64,000 bases of DNA from Heyndrickxia acidicola (GTDB taxonomy: Bacteria; Bacillota; Bacilli; Bacillales; Bacillaceae_C): assembly GCF_001636425.1 (NCBI RefSeq), contig NZ_KV440953.1:2616847-2680846 (forward strand), in the 5' to 3' direction. Under the pieces are notes generated by a model. That model saw nothing but the letters and a program-made list of their open reading frames with translations. It did no database searches and had not been told where the DNA came from. Numbering within the stretch: position 1 is the stretch's first letter; each line of letters opens with the position of its first letter. The position numbers and the translations under genes are program-made. Shown piece by piece: positions 9,196 through 17,447 of this stretch.

Positions 9196-9816
9196 CTATT
9201 TCTTTCTGTGACTGGCAATTTCTTTTATACTTCTAATATCGAGTAGTTGAATCTTTCGTTTTTTCAATTCTATTAAATTTTTTTCTTTCCAGCTCTGTAT
9301 CACTTTATTCACAGTAATACGGGACTTTCCTAAATACTTGGCAAAAGAAGTTTGATTTATGGAAGCGTTTTCATTTTCGTTATAAAGCTTTAATAAATAG
9401 TAAGCCATTTGCTGCTCAATCGGACACTCAATAAGTGAAAGAATTTCGGCAAGGGTCCGCAATTTGTAGATAAGTGAATCTGTATAGATAACAGCCGCAT
9501 CCGGATGCTTTGAAACTATTTGTGAAACAGCTTCGTCTGAAAAGAGATAGAGAACGGATTGGCAGGTGGCGGCAGCACTTGTTAAATATGGTTCCTTTTG
9601 AAAACCATGTTCTCCAAATAGCATTCCAGGTGGAACCATATTAATAATCCGTTCATCTCCTTTATCAGAAAGAAGTGTAATTTTTATTTCACCATTTAAT
9701 AAATAGTAAAATCCTTTTCCTTGTTCGCCTTGTCGGTATATCATCTTATTTCTTTTTACTTCCAATCGTTGTCCATATTCTAAAAATGGCTCCCATTTGC
9801 AGAGAAGTTCTTTCAT
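9196..9816 (-). CDS. Crp/Fnr-family transcriptional regulator
   Basis: 206 residues with the same layout as its convergent neighbour: effector-binding beta-barrel (YGQRLEVKRNKMIYRQG, GKGFYYLLNGEIKI) then a winged helix-turn-helix (YLGKSRITVNKVIQSWKEK). SD GAAGGTG lies five bases before ATG 9816. The stop codons of the two genes are only four bases apart, so the pair is a convergent duplication or two related regulators recruited to the locus. It may sense a metabolite or redox state for tryptophan catabolism; no target is evident. Confidence 0.87.
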   Translation of the reverse strand: MKELLCKWEPFLEYGQRLEVKRNKMIYRQGEQGKGFYYLLNGEIKITLLSDKGDERIINMVPPGMLFGEHGFQKEPYLTSAAATCQSVLYLFSDEAVSQIVSKHPDAAVIYTDSLIYKLRTLAEILSLIECPIEQQMAYYLLKLYNENENASINQTSFAKYLGKSRITVNKVIQSWKEKNLIELKKRKIQLLDIRSIKEIASHRKK

Positions 9817-9974
9817 TTCATCACCTTCTTTATAATCTTTATTTTTACACTATACTTCAAGTTGTTATAAGCTAAATCCCTGTTAAATGCTTTTGGACTT
9901 TGCTGCTCACTTAGTACCGCTGTAGATTCTAGAAAAAATTAGGATGATATACGGGCCTTCTGTATTCTTTAGGT

Positions 9975-10589
9975 TTAGCAATAAAGCCCCTTTGTGTAGA
10001 TAAACGTAATGGTTTGGGCTATTTCTTCTACTGTTCCTTGATGTTCGTTCCGTACAATCTCCCATAGATACATTTCATTGGTGAAAAACCATGCTCTCGC
10101 TACGATATGTGGATTAAGCTCTGATCTGGCGAGACGTTTCTGACCGGCATATACAATATCCTTTGAAATCCGCTGAATGAACCTTTCACGGATTGCCTTC
10201 CATTTATCCGAAACCGCTGCAGAGATTCCAATTGCCTGTTCAAATACCTGCATCATGTCACGCTCGGTTTCTGCCATTTTCAAAAAAGCGGCTGCCTGTG
10301 CCTGAATAATTGTCTCTGCTTCCTTTTTTGATTTTGGAAGAAAGGAAATCTCGGCAATTTCATAGAATTTCTCCATCACGTTATCCATGAGCACGATCAA
10401 TATATCCTCTTTTCCCTGGAAATGAACATATGCAGTTCCATAACCAATATTGGCTTTTTTAATCATTTGAGATATTGTTGCCTTCTGGAATCCTTCTTTA
10501 AGAAACACATCTTTTGCAGCTTCTAAAAGCTTTTGTTTAGTTTTTATAGAACGGAGATGCCGTTTATCCTCCACTTTTTGATCAGTCAT
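9975..10589 (-). CDS. TetR-family transcriptional regulator, probable repressor of the kyn operon
   Basis: 204-residue TetR protein. The N-terminal helix-turn-helix spans about residues 15-60 (LLEAAKDVFLKEGFQKATIS, IGYGTAYVHF), followed by an all-helical ligand domain. It is transcribed away from kynU, the usual position for a local repressor of that operon. The start is taken as ATG 10589 after GAGGGGG; an upstream in-frame start at 10622 would overlap the target-site duplication of the element at 10624. The likely ligand is kynurenine, anthranilate or a similar intermediate (inference). Confidence 0.85.
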   Translation of the reverse strand: MTDQKVEDKRHLRSIKTKQKLLEAAKDVFLKEGFQKATISQMIKKANIGYGTAYVHFQGKEDILIVLMDNVMEKFYEIAEISFLPKSKKEAETIIQAQAAAFLKMAETERDMMQVFEQAIGISAAVSDKWKAIRERFIQRISKDIVYAGQKRLARSELNPHIVARAWFFTNEMYLWEIVRNEHQGTVEEIAQTITFIYTKGLYC

Positions 10590-10623
10590 TGTGCATGCCC
10601 CCTCTTCCCACACCTTTAGCATA

Positions 10624-10747
10624 GGTTGTTTTCAAATTGATTGTTGCTTTTACGAATAAATGATAAATCTGTATTTTGTCCACCTTCTTGGCATCTTTTC
10701 GCAAGTTTCATCATTTTACAATCAGTCTCTGGTATTTAAAAAGAGAC
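10624..10747 (+). repeat. GGCT-TIR element (family A), degenerate 124-bp copy
   Basis: Starts GGTTGTTTTCAAATTGATTG and ends AAAAAGAGAC, diverged forms of the family A ends. It is flanked by a perfect 8-bp duplication TTAGCATA at 10616-10623 and 10748-10755. It lies in the control region between the tetR-type gene and kynU, close to the start of the former. Confidence 0.8.
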
Positions 10748-10837
10748 TTAGCATATAAGAGTTATAGCATAAATAAAGAGAAATTTGCACAAACATATAT
10801 AAATTTTATTAAGGTTTTAAATTTTCTAATAATATTA

Positions 10838-10867
10838 TTGACACTATGTCATATTTATTGATATGAT
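10838..10867 (+). promoter_or_regulatory. Promoter of the kynU operon with overlapping operator
   Basis: TTGACA (10838-10843), 18-bp spacer, TATGAT (10862-10867). The -35 overlaps a 5-bp inverted repeat TGACA-CTA-TGTCA (10839-10851), a plausible TetR-type operator that would block RNA polymerase. Confidence 0.75.
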
Positions 10868-10902
10868 TTGCCTTGAAAATTTCATTAATGAAATGGGGGA
10901 TT

Positions 10903-12192
10903 ATGATGGGTTCAACTTTCTTTCACGCTTCTTTAGAATATGCACAACAATTGGACAGAGAAGATTCACTTCGCCGCTTCCGCGAAGAATTCTATTTAAG
11001 GCCTGATACCATTTACATGGACGGCAATTCACTTGGTCTTCTTTCAAAGAGAGCAGAAAAGACCCTCCTGGAATCACTGGAGGATTGGAAGCATTACGGA
11101 ATTGACGGATGGACAAATGGAACTCATCCATGGTTTTTTCTATCAGAAAAATTAGGAGAGAGTATAGCTCCGCTCATTGGTGCATCTCCCGATGAAGTGA
11201 TTGTAACAGGCTCTACTACAGTAAATCTGCATCAGTTAACGGCCACCTTCTACAAACCCAAAGGCGAACAAACGAAAATCCTGGCAGACGAACTCACCTT
11301 TCCGACGGATCTTTATGCCCTTCAAAGCCATCTTCGCACGCGGGGCTATGACCCTGATGAGCATTTAATATGTGTGAAAAGCCGTGACGGACGGTTAATT
11401 GAAGAAGAGGATATTATTGAGGAAATGACGGATGAGGTCGCTTTAATTATTCTTCCTACTGTCCTCTATCGAAGCGGTCAAATATTGGATATCAAAAGGC
11501 TGACTGCTGAAGCACATAAGCGCAATATCCTGATTGGATTTGATGCCTGCCATTCCATTGGAGCCATTCCGCATTCATTCAGCGAGTGGGACCTTGACTT
11601 TGCCTATTGGTGCAACTACAAGTATTTAAACGGCGGACCTGGTGCGGTTGGAGGCTTGTATGTGAATCGCAGGCATTTTGGGACCAGCCCTGGATTAGCC
11701 GGATGGTTCGGATCCAGAAAGGATAAACAGTTTGATCTTGAGCAGACGTTAACTCACACAGAGTCAGCCGGAGCTTATCAAATAGGAACACCTCATGTTT
11801 TAAGTGTGGCCCCCTTAATCGGTTCCTTAGAAATTTTCGCGGAAGCAGGCATTGAAAATATTCGGAGAAAATCTCTTGCCATCAATCAATATTTTATGGA
11901 TTTAATTGAGCACGAATTAGCAGATTTAGGCTATGTGATCGGTAACCCGCGGCTTGACCATCAGCGAGGCGGCCATGTCAGCCTTGAACACAAGGAAGCA
12001 GCCCGCATTTGTAAGGCATTAAAAGAAAACGGCGTCATTCCGGATTTCCGCTCACCGAACATTATCCGACTTGCTCCTGTTGCCCTTTATACTTCTTACG
12101 AGGATGTTTGGAAAGTGGTGCAAACCCTAAAAGTGATTATAGAAGAAAAGCAGTATGAAAAGTTTTCAACTGGGAGAGAAATCGTTGCTTAG
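10903..12192 (+). CDS. kynU: Kynureninase
   Basis: PLP enzyme that cleaves L-kynurenine to anthranilate and L-alanine. The 429-residue product has the family core including YMDGNSLG near the N-terminus, a [12 protein letters not shown] segment with the PLP-contacting aspartate, and the Schiff-base lysine K240 in [13 protein letters not shown]-terminal [11 protein letters not shown] and [11 protein letters not shown] are also typical. Start is ATG 10903 or 10906, just after GGGGGA; a TTG at 10873 lies close to the predicted transcription start and is less likely. First gene of the upper-pathway operon kynU-permease-kynA-kynB. Confidence 0.96.
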   Translation: MMGSTFFHASLEYAQQLDREDSLRRFREEFYLRPDTIYMDGNSLGLLSKRAEKTLLESLEDWKHYGIDGWTNGTHPWFFLSEKLGESIAPLIGASPDEVIVTGSTTVNLHQLTATFYKPKGEQTKILADELTFPTDLYALQSHLRTRGYDPDEHLICVKSRDGRLIEEEDIIEEMTDEVALIILPTVLYRSGQILDIKRLTAEAHKRNILIGFDACHSIGAIPHSFSEWDLDFAYWCNYKYLNGGPGAVGGLYVNRRHFGTSPGLAGWFGSRKDKQFDLEQTLTHTESAGAYQIGTPHVLSVAPLIGSLEIFAEAGIENIRRKSLAINQYFMDLIEHELADLGYVIGNPRLDHQRGGHVSLEHKEAARICKALKENGVIPDFRSPNIIRLAPVALYTSYEDVWKVVQTLKVIIEEKQYEKFSTGREIVA

Positions 12193-12231
12193 TCATTTCT
12201 AATTAAAATCGGGCCAAGGAAGTGAAGGATA

Positions 12232-13647
12232 ATGGAGAAGAATGAACCAGGGTATCAACAGGGTTTAAAGCGTGAATTAAAAACAAGCCAGCTTACAATG
12301 ATTGCAATGGGGTGCGCCATCGGAACAGGCCTGTTTCTAGGGAGCGGTCTTGCCATTCAAACGGCAGGGCCAAGTGTACTGGTAAGCTATGGAATTGGTG
12401 CATTTATTGTTCTTCTTTTAATGGGGTGTCTCGCTGAAATGACCGTTGCGCACCCCTCTTCGGGATCTTTTGGGGTTATTGCCGAAAAATATATTCATCC
12501 ACTGGCAGGATTTCTTGTGCGGTACTCCTACTGGATTGCCAATGTTCTGGCGGTTGGAGTTGAAGTAAGTGCTATATCGGTTTATATGAAGTATTGGTTT
12601 CCAAGTGTTCCCGGGATCGTTTGGATTTTGGTTTTTGGAGCCGTTCTCCTTTATGTAAACGCTACCGGCGTTCACACCTTTGCTACCTTTGAATACTGGT
12701 TTTCACTGATTAAAATAGGAGCGATTATCTGCTTCATTCTTCTTGGAGCTTATGTATTATTCAGCTCCTCGGGAAATCGGCATTTAGGGCCGCATAATTT
12801 AGTGGATAACGGCGGATTTTTTCCTTTTGGATGGAAGGGAACATGGATTGCTGTCTTCATCTCCCTCTTCAGTTTCCTGGGTACTGAATTGATTGCTGTA
12901 ACAGCAGGGGAAGCAAAAGACCCGGATACAGCTGTCCCAAAAGCATTAAAAGCAACAGTTTTTCGGTTATCCACCTTCTATGTGCTGACACTTGCTGTCA
13001 TGCTGATGATTGTCCCTTGGAAATTAGCCGGTGGAGTGAATAACAGCCCGTTTGTCAAAGTAATGGGGATTTTAAACATTCCTTACGCTTCCGGAATCAT
13101 GAATTTTATTATTCTCACTGCAGCATTATCAGCCATGAACAGTCAGTTATATGCATCCACAAGAATGATGTTTTCATTATCAAAGGCGCAATTTGCTCCC
13201 GCTTTTTTAGGGAAAGTAAGCAAAAGAGGCGTTCCTCTGGCAGCAGTGGCTGTATCTGCTTTGGGAATTGTATTGGCTGCAGTGGTCAGTGGGATCTTCC
13301 CTAGTTCTTCTTATGCCTTTATGATGGGAATATCGATGTTCGGCGCCATTTTTACTTGGTTGATGGTTTTCATTTCCCATTTATTTTTCAGAAGGATGTG
13401 GGCAAAAAAAGGCGGCAGGAAATTGCCTGTAAGAATGATCGGTTTTCCCTATTTAACACTCTTAGGAGCTGTTCTTTTAGCAGGTCTTATGATTACCACT
13501 TGGTTTACCGATTTTAAAATTTTGCTTCAGTTTGGTATTCCATGGTTACTCCTTTTAGGGATTGCCTACTTTTTATTAGCAAGGCGCAACAAGGGTGTCG
13601 ATTTTAAAGAGGAATCAAAAAAATCCGAAAATGAGCAATTCAAATAA
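12232..13647 (+). CDS. Amino-acid permease (APC superfamily), probable tryptophan/kynurenine importer
   Basis: 471 residues, about twelve hydrophobic membrane segments. The first shows the AAT-family motif [16 protein letters not shown], and a later one [20 protein letters not shown], both typical of aromatic and other amino-acid permeases. It lies 39 bp after kynU and 23 bp before kynA. Import of tryptophan is therefore the obvious role, though anthranilate or kynurenine uptake cannot be excluded. C-terminus is charged and cytoplasmic. Confidence 0.85.
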   Translation: MEKNEPGYQQGLKRELKTSQLTMIAMGCAIGTGLFLGSGLAIQTAGPSVLVSYGIGAFIVLLLMGCLAEMTVAHPSSGSFGVIAEKYIHPLAGFLVRYSYWIANVLAVGVEVSAISVYMKYWFPSVPGIVWILVFGAVLLYVNATGVHTFATFEYWFSLIKIGAIICFILLGAYVLFSSSGNRHLGPHNLVDNGGFFPFGWKGTWIAVFISLFSFLGTELIAVTAGEAKDPDTAVPKALKATVFRLSTFYVLTLAVMLMIVPWKLAGGVNNSPFVKVMGILNIPYASGIMNFIILTAALSAMNSQLYASTRMMFSLSKAQFAPAFLGKVSKRGVPLAAVAVSALGIVLAAVVSGIFPSSSYAFMMGISMFGAIFTWLMVFISHLFFRRMWAKKGGRKLPVRMIGFPYLTLLGAVLLAGLMITTWFTDFKILLQFGIPWLLLLGIAYFLLARRNKGVDFKEESKKSENEQFK

Positions 13648-13670
13648 TACCTTATGAAAGAGGAACGAGA

Positions 13671-14528
13671 ATGGGAAATATAGAAAATCAATCTCAAAGC
13701 CACTCGGCAGCGTTTGAAAAAGAAATCCAAACAAATTTTCAAAAGGATATGTCCTATGGTGATTATCTTCACCTCGATCAAATCCTATCAAGCCAGCATA
13801 GGCTTTCCAGCCATCATGATGAAATGCTGTTTATTATCATTCATCAGACAAGTGAGTTATGGATGAAACTCATTCTGCATGAGCTTCATGCTGCCACCCA
13901 GTGTATCCTCCGAAATGACCTGGAGCCGTCCTTTAAAATGCTCTCACGCGTTTCGCGGATCCAGCAGCAGCTGATTCAATCGTGGAATGTCCTTGCCACT
14001 TTGACCCCATCCGAATATATGGAATTTCGGGATAAACTAGGTCATTCTTCCGGCTTTCAGTCCTATCAAAACCGGTTGATAGAATTTTCCTTAGGAAACA
14101 AGAATGCACATACCCTGGCAGTTTATCAGCACCAGCCCGAATTATATGAGCAATTAAATCAAGCTCTTCACGAACCAAGTATTTATGATGCAGCTATCCA
14201 TGCTCTAGCTGCACATGGACTTTCTGTTAATGAACAGGCACTGAATAGAGATTGGTCTAAAAACTACGAGGCGAATGAAAGCGTAGAGCAATCCTGGCTA
14301 ACCGTTTACCGCCATACCGGACAATACTGGGATTTGTATGAGCTTGCAGAAAAATTAGTTGATATTGGCCATCAACAGCAGCTTTGGCGTTTTAATCATA
14401 TGACCACTGTAGAAAGAATTATTGGACACAAAAAAGGTACCGGCGGTTCTTCAGGCGTCACTTACTTAAAAAAGGTACTGGATCAGCCCTTTTTCCCTGA
14501 ATTATTAAGTCTTCGAACAAAGCTTTAG
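13671..14528 (+). CDS. kynA: Tryptophan 2,3-dioxygenase
   Basis: Haem enzyme that converts L-tryptophan to N-formylkynurenine, first step of the pathway. 285 residues. Substrate-site motif [18 protein letters not shown] is near residue 45, and the C-terminal [14 protein letters not shown] carries the haem-ligand histidine (H253) and the threonine that contacts the substrate ammonium group. SD AGAGGA precedes ATG 13671. Unusually for a first step, the gene is third in its operon. Confidence 0.97.
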   Translation: MGNIENQSQSHSAAFEKEIQTNFQKDMSYGDYLHLDQILSSQHRLSSHHDEMLFIIIHQTSELWMKLILHELHAATQCILRNDLEPSFKMLSRVSRIQQQLIQSWNVLATLTPSEYMEFRDKLGHSSGFQSYQNRLIEFSLGNKNAHTLAVYQHQPELYEQLNQALHEPSIYDAAIHALAAHGLSVNEQALNRDWSKNYEANESVEQSWLTVYRHTGQYWDLYELAEKLVDIGHQQQLWRFNHMTTVERIIGHKKGTGGSSGVTYLKKVLDQPFFPELLSLRTKL

Positions 14529-14585
14529 AATGACGTAAAACCTATTAGCGGAAAACGAGAGTAAATGGATTGCGAGGGTAAGCAG

Positions 14586-15236
14586 ATGAAAAAATGGCTT
14601 GATATATCACAGCCGCTGGAGCAAGGCATAGCAGTCTGGCCTGGAGATACTCCTTTCACCTACAAAGTCAGCTGGAGCAAGGAAGAAAGCGGCTCTGTCA
14701 ATGTCGGGCAAATTCAAATGAGTACACATACCGGTACACATATAGATGCCCCTTTTCATTTTGACAATAAAGGCAAAAAAGTCATTGAACTAGATCTTGA
14801 TTTATATATTGGTATGGCACGTGTTGTTCATCTTCCCACTCCTACGGCAATTGGCATAAAGGAGCTTTCTCATTTGGATTTAAAAGGAGTATCACGCCTG
14901 CTTATAAGAACAGATGCGTGGAAGAATCGAAAGGTTTTTCCGTCTACTATCCCTCCTATTGAACCTGGATTAGCATCGTTTCTTGCCAGCAAGGGGGTTC
15001 GTTTAATTGGTCTTGACCTTCCTTCCGTAGATCCAATCGACAGCAAGGAGCTATTAGCCCATCATGAACTGACTGAGCACGGAATTCATATTTTGGAAGG
15101 CCTTATTTTAGAGAACATCCCTCCAGGAGACTATGAATTGGCTGCACTCCCGCTTCCCTTAGCAGAAGCCGATGGAAGCCCGGTAAGAGCGGTGATTAGA
15201 AAAGCGGAGGACGACGTTCAGCGCCGTACGGACTAG
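14586..15236 (+). CDS. kynB: Kynurenine formamidase (arylformamidase), 3' end formed by a repeat
   Basis: Hydrolyses N-formylkynurenine to kynurenine and formate. The bacterial cyclase-type metal motif HTGTHIDAPFHF is at about residues 50-61, with WPGDTPF near the N-terminus and GLDLPSVDP later. Start is ATG 14586 after GAGGG; an earlier in-frame ATG at 14565 lacks a site. 216 residues. The last ten or so codons and the stop lie inside a repeat copied again 149 bp downstream, so the native C-terminus has probably been replaced; catalytic motifs are unaffected. Last gene of the upper operon. Confidence 0.95.
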   Translation: MKKWLDISQPLEQGIAVWPGDTPFTYKVSWSKEESGSVNVGQIQMSTHTGTHIDAPFHFDNKGKKVIELDLDLYIGMARVVHLPTPTAIGIKELSHLDLKGVSRLLIRTDAWKNRKVFPSTIPPIEPGLASFLASKGVRLIGLDLPSVDPIDSKELLAHHELTEHGIHILEGLILENIPPGDYELAALPLPLAEADGSPVRAVIRKAEDDVQRRTD

Positions 15237-15396
15237 ATGGCCTCGACTGAGATAAAGGAAACACGAAAAGGGGACTTTCGATGTTGACTTATCGTAGGGA
15301 GAGGATAGATAGTCCGCTAGGCGTTGGAGTCCGGAGCTGGACATCAAGAAAAGCAAAGGACGACGTTCAGCGCCGTACGGACTAGATGGCCTCGAT
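15209..15396 (+). repeat. Family D repeat with 149-bp direct repeat of its end
   Basis: The 38-bp sequence beginning GGACGACGTTCAGCGCCGTA occurs at 15209-15246 and again at 15358-15395. Between them is a segment (GATAAAGGAAACACG, GTTGACTTATCGTAGGGAG, GAGCTGGACATC) that recurs in other orientations at 35925-36055 and 49066-49219. This is a common Bacillaceae intergenic repeat type. Here it runs into the end of kynB. Confidence 0.7.
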
Positions 15397-15420
15397 TGCA
15401 AAGCTGCAGAAAACACACAA

Positions 15421-15457
15421 AAAAGATGATTGCCAAAAACAGCGATCATCTTTTTTT
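15421..15457 (+). terminator. Terminator of the kyn operon, probably bidirectional
   Basis: Stem AGATGATTGC / GCGATCATCT (one G-T pair) followed by TTTTTTT. A-rich bases on the other side could also stop the small minus-strand gene at 15499-15612. Confidence 0.85.
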
Positions 15458-15498
15458 CTCTAGAAATTCACTTCCGAAAACATTTATCATACAAGAGC

Positions 15499-15612
15499 CT
15501 ATTCATCCTTAAGATATTTTGCAAAGAAAACAAGCAGGCCGATTACAACAATCATAACAACCGCAAATCCTATTAAAAAAAACCAGTTATACGACTCAAG
15601 CCCCATATTCAT
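15499..15612 (-). CDS. 37-residue single-pass membrane protein
   Basis: Read by hand: ATG 15612 lies six bases after a perfect AGGAGG and opens a 37-codon frame to TAG. A short polar N-terminus (MNMGLESYNWF) is followed by about 20 hydrophobic residues (IGFAVVMIVVIGLLVFF) and the basic tail AKYLKDE, the usual form of small Bacillus membrane proteins. The terminator at 15421-15457 lies just downstream. I do not recognise the family. The strong ribosome binding site makes it likely to be real. Confidence 0.65.
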   Translation of the reverse strand: MNMGLESYNWFFLIGFAVVMIVVIGLLVFFAKYLKDE

Positions 15613-15945
15613 GTTACATCCTCCTAACTTTATAACCCCTTACAAGTATACTAAAATTACTGCCGGTTTCCTGTGAAAAATTATTGAATTAATATCTCCC
15701 TTTATACTTTATCCTTTTTGCTCCATTTATAAAACACATTAGAAGAACACCTAGAAAGAAATACTCATGATTCGCTGACTCATCCCTTGGGTAAAAATAT
15801 TTCCTTATGCTCCACACGCTAGTGCTATGGAGAACTATTTTTAAGGGATATATTGCATTAACAGTCCATACCATACATCAACAAGGTATTTAAATAGAAT
15901 CCAGAAAGCATGTAAACTTTAGGAATTACTTTTTGATAAATTCAA
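15613..15945. other. Intergenic stretch, no clear gene
   Basis: AT-rich, without a convincing gene. A 61-codon minus-strand frame at 15689-15874 ends with a hydrophobic segment but has no ribosome binding site. It may be the remnant of a membrane protein gene. Confidence 0.4.
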
Positions 15946-16542
15946 TCAGACTTTCTCTTCAAGTATTTGCTTTCGATACTGGACAGCAGTCAGTAAGCTA
16001 TATCCTCTTAGTTTAGGTGTCATATTATCGAGGAGTGTAACAGCCTCTTCCCTTTTTCCATCATAAACAGCTCGATCAACTCCCAACATGTTTATAAGGA
16101 AGGAGTCTTTTATCTTCCTCTTATATTGGTTATACCCATCTGTGTTCCCTTCCTGAATTGCAATATAGGACAAAGCGTACCACGTACTCTTATGCCCACC
16201 CATTTTTATAATAAGCTTTTTTGCTTTTCCATATTGTTTACGTTCTATTAAGAGCATTAATTCAGAGTTGAGCTTTAATTTTTTTGAACGAATTTTCTCC
16301 TTTGCTTTTTCCCCATTCGATAAGTCGCCATTAAGAAAATAGTAAAGAAATTGCAAATGTGGTGCTTTGGATTTTTTTAGGTAAGCCAGCATTTTCTCTA
16401 CATTTTTCCCTAATATAAGCGGGTTTCTATATATAAAAAATACTAATAGCACTGTTAACAGACCGTACATAATCCAGATGTTAACCTGAAAATATCCCAA
16501 TAAGCCAGCAAACAAAACGAGACACATAAAAAATTTAACCAT
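15946..16542 (-). CDS. Hypothetical membrane protein with helical repeat-like C-terminus
   Basis: 198 residues from ATG 16542, placed five bases after GGAGG. Two hydrophobic segments occupy about residues 3-37 (FFMCLVLFAGLLGYF, IMYGLLTVLLVFFIY), followed by a basic, mostly helical cytoplasmic part of about 150 residues with TPR-like alternation (LNSELMLLIERKQYGKAKK, SYIAIQEGN, AVYDGKREEAVTLLDNM). I do not recognise a named family; the layout suggests a membrane-anchored scaffold. A short frame ends 21 bp upstream and may be co-transcribed. Confidence 0.65.
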   Translation of the reverse strand: MVKFFMCLVLFAGLLGYFQVNIWIMYGLLTVLLVFFIYRNPLILGKNVEKMLAYLKKSKAPHLQFLYYFLNGDLSNGEKAKEKIRSKKLKLNSELMLLIERKQYGKAKKLIIKMGGHKSTWYALSYIAIQEGNTDGYNQYKRKIKDSFLINMLGVDRAVYDGKREEAVTLLDNMTPKLRGYSLLTAVQYRKQILEEKV

Positions 16543-16563
16543 TACATCCTCCAACAAAAGAAT

Positions 16564-16737
16564 TTATGTCAATTTTACCACACCATTTTTCAATAATAAT
16601 GAATGTATTATAATTTCACTTCCATGAAAGTCCTTATTGAGCATAGCGGATTTGATATTAGATGACTGTTTTATGAACTCAGCATTAACACGTTCTGCTA
16701 TTTCTATGACTCCATCAGGAACCGTCGTTAAATACAT
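16564..16737 (-). CDS. Short hypothetical protein, possibly a gene remnant
   Basis: 57 codons from ATG 16737, ending 21 bp before the next minus-strand gene, so spacing fits an operon. There is no obvious ribosome binding site and no recognised domain; the sequence (VIEIAERVNAEFIKQ, EIIIHSLLLKNGVVKL) looks protein-like. It may be the tail of a decayed gene. Confidence 0.3.
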   Translation of the reverse strand: MYLTTVPDGVIEIAERVNAEFIKQSSNIKSAMLNKDFHGSEIIIHSLLLKNGVVKLT

Positions 16738-16884
16738 AAAACGGCGCAATTACCACGTTTTAACCCTGATTTGAATTTAGATAATGTTGACATTGCATTT
16801 ACCCATTTTCGCAAACTTTATAAAGAACTTTTTACGCTCCCATCTTGCCTCTTTCTACCTTCATCCCCTCAACTTGGACTCGGC

Positions 16885-17254
16885 CTTCGTAAGCCCAATG
16901 AAGGACTTTTCGTGCTCTTCTTGACCTGGTTTTGGTCTTCATAAGCCCAATGAAGTAATTTTCGCGCTCTTCTTAACCTGGTTTTGGTATTCATAAGCTC
17001 AATGAAGGACTTTTCACGCTCTTCTTAACCTGGATTCGGCCTTCATAAGCCCAATGAAGGACTTTTCGCGCTCTTCTTGATCTGGTTTTGGTCTTCATAA
17101 GCCTGATGAAGGACTTTTCGCGCTCTTCTTGACCTGGTTTTGGTCTTCATAAGCCCAATGAAGGACTTTTCGCGCTATTCTTGACCTGGTTTTGGCCTTC
17201 ATAAGCCTGATGAAGGACTTATCGCACTTCACTCCTGCCACTTTCGTCTTTCAT
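16885..17254. repeat. Tandem array of seven 52-bp units
   Basis: The marker AAGCCCAATG (or AAGCCTGATG, AAGCTCAATG) recurs at 16891, 16943, 16995, 17047, 17099, 17151 and 17203, an exact 52-bp period. Each unit contains CTTCAT-AAGCCCA-ATGAAG, a 6-bp stem with a 7-base loop, followed by GGACTTTTCGCGCTCTTC and GACCTGGTTTTGG. Weak further copies extend to about 17310. 52 is not a multiple of three, so the array is not coding. It fills the gap downstream of spoIIP. Confidence 0.92.
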
Positions 17255-17401
17255 CCCCTCTATGAAGGACTTTTCTCCCAATCCTCCTACTCCTTTCGTC
17301 CTTCATTCTAAAGGAATCAAATGGTGTACCGATATGTACACCAGAAAACGCCAAAAGAGTTCCTAGGCCGTTAAAGAAACGCACTTGATTGGGGGTGTCC
17401 G

Positions 17402-17432
17402 AAAAAAAAGCGTTCCTTCTATAAAGGAACGC
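17402..17432 (-). terminator. Terminator of spoIIP
   Basis: On the minus strand a perfect 9-bp stem GCGTTCCTT / AAGGAACGC is followed by eight T. Confidence 0.9.
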
Positions 17433-17447
17433 CAGCAGTTTTGTTTT

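Noticed and set aside
15689-15874. 61-codon minus-strand frame with a hydrophobic end
   Set aside because: No ribosome binding site and no family; kept only as a possible remnant in the intergenic note.
16885-17254. CRISPR array
   Set aside because: The 52-bp period is filled entirely by the repeated sequence; there are no unique spacers and no cas genes.
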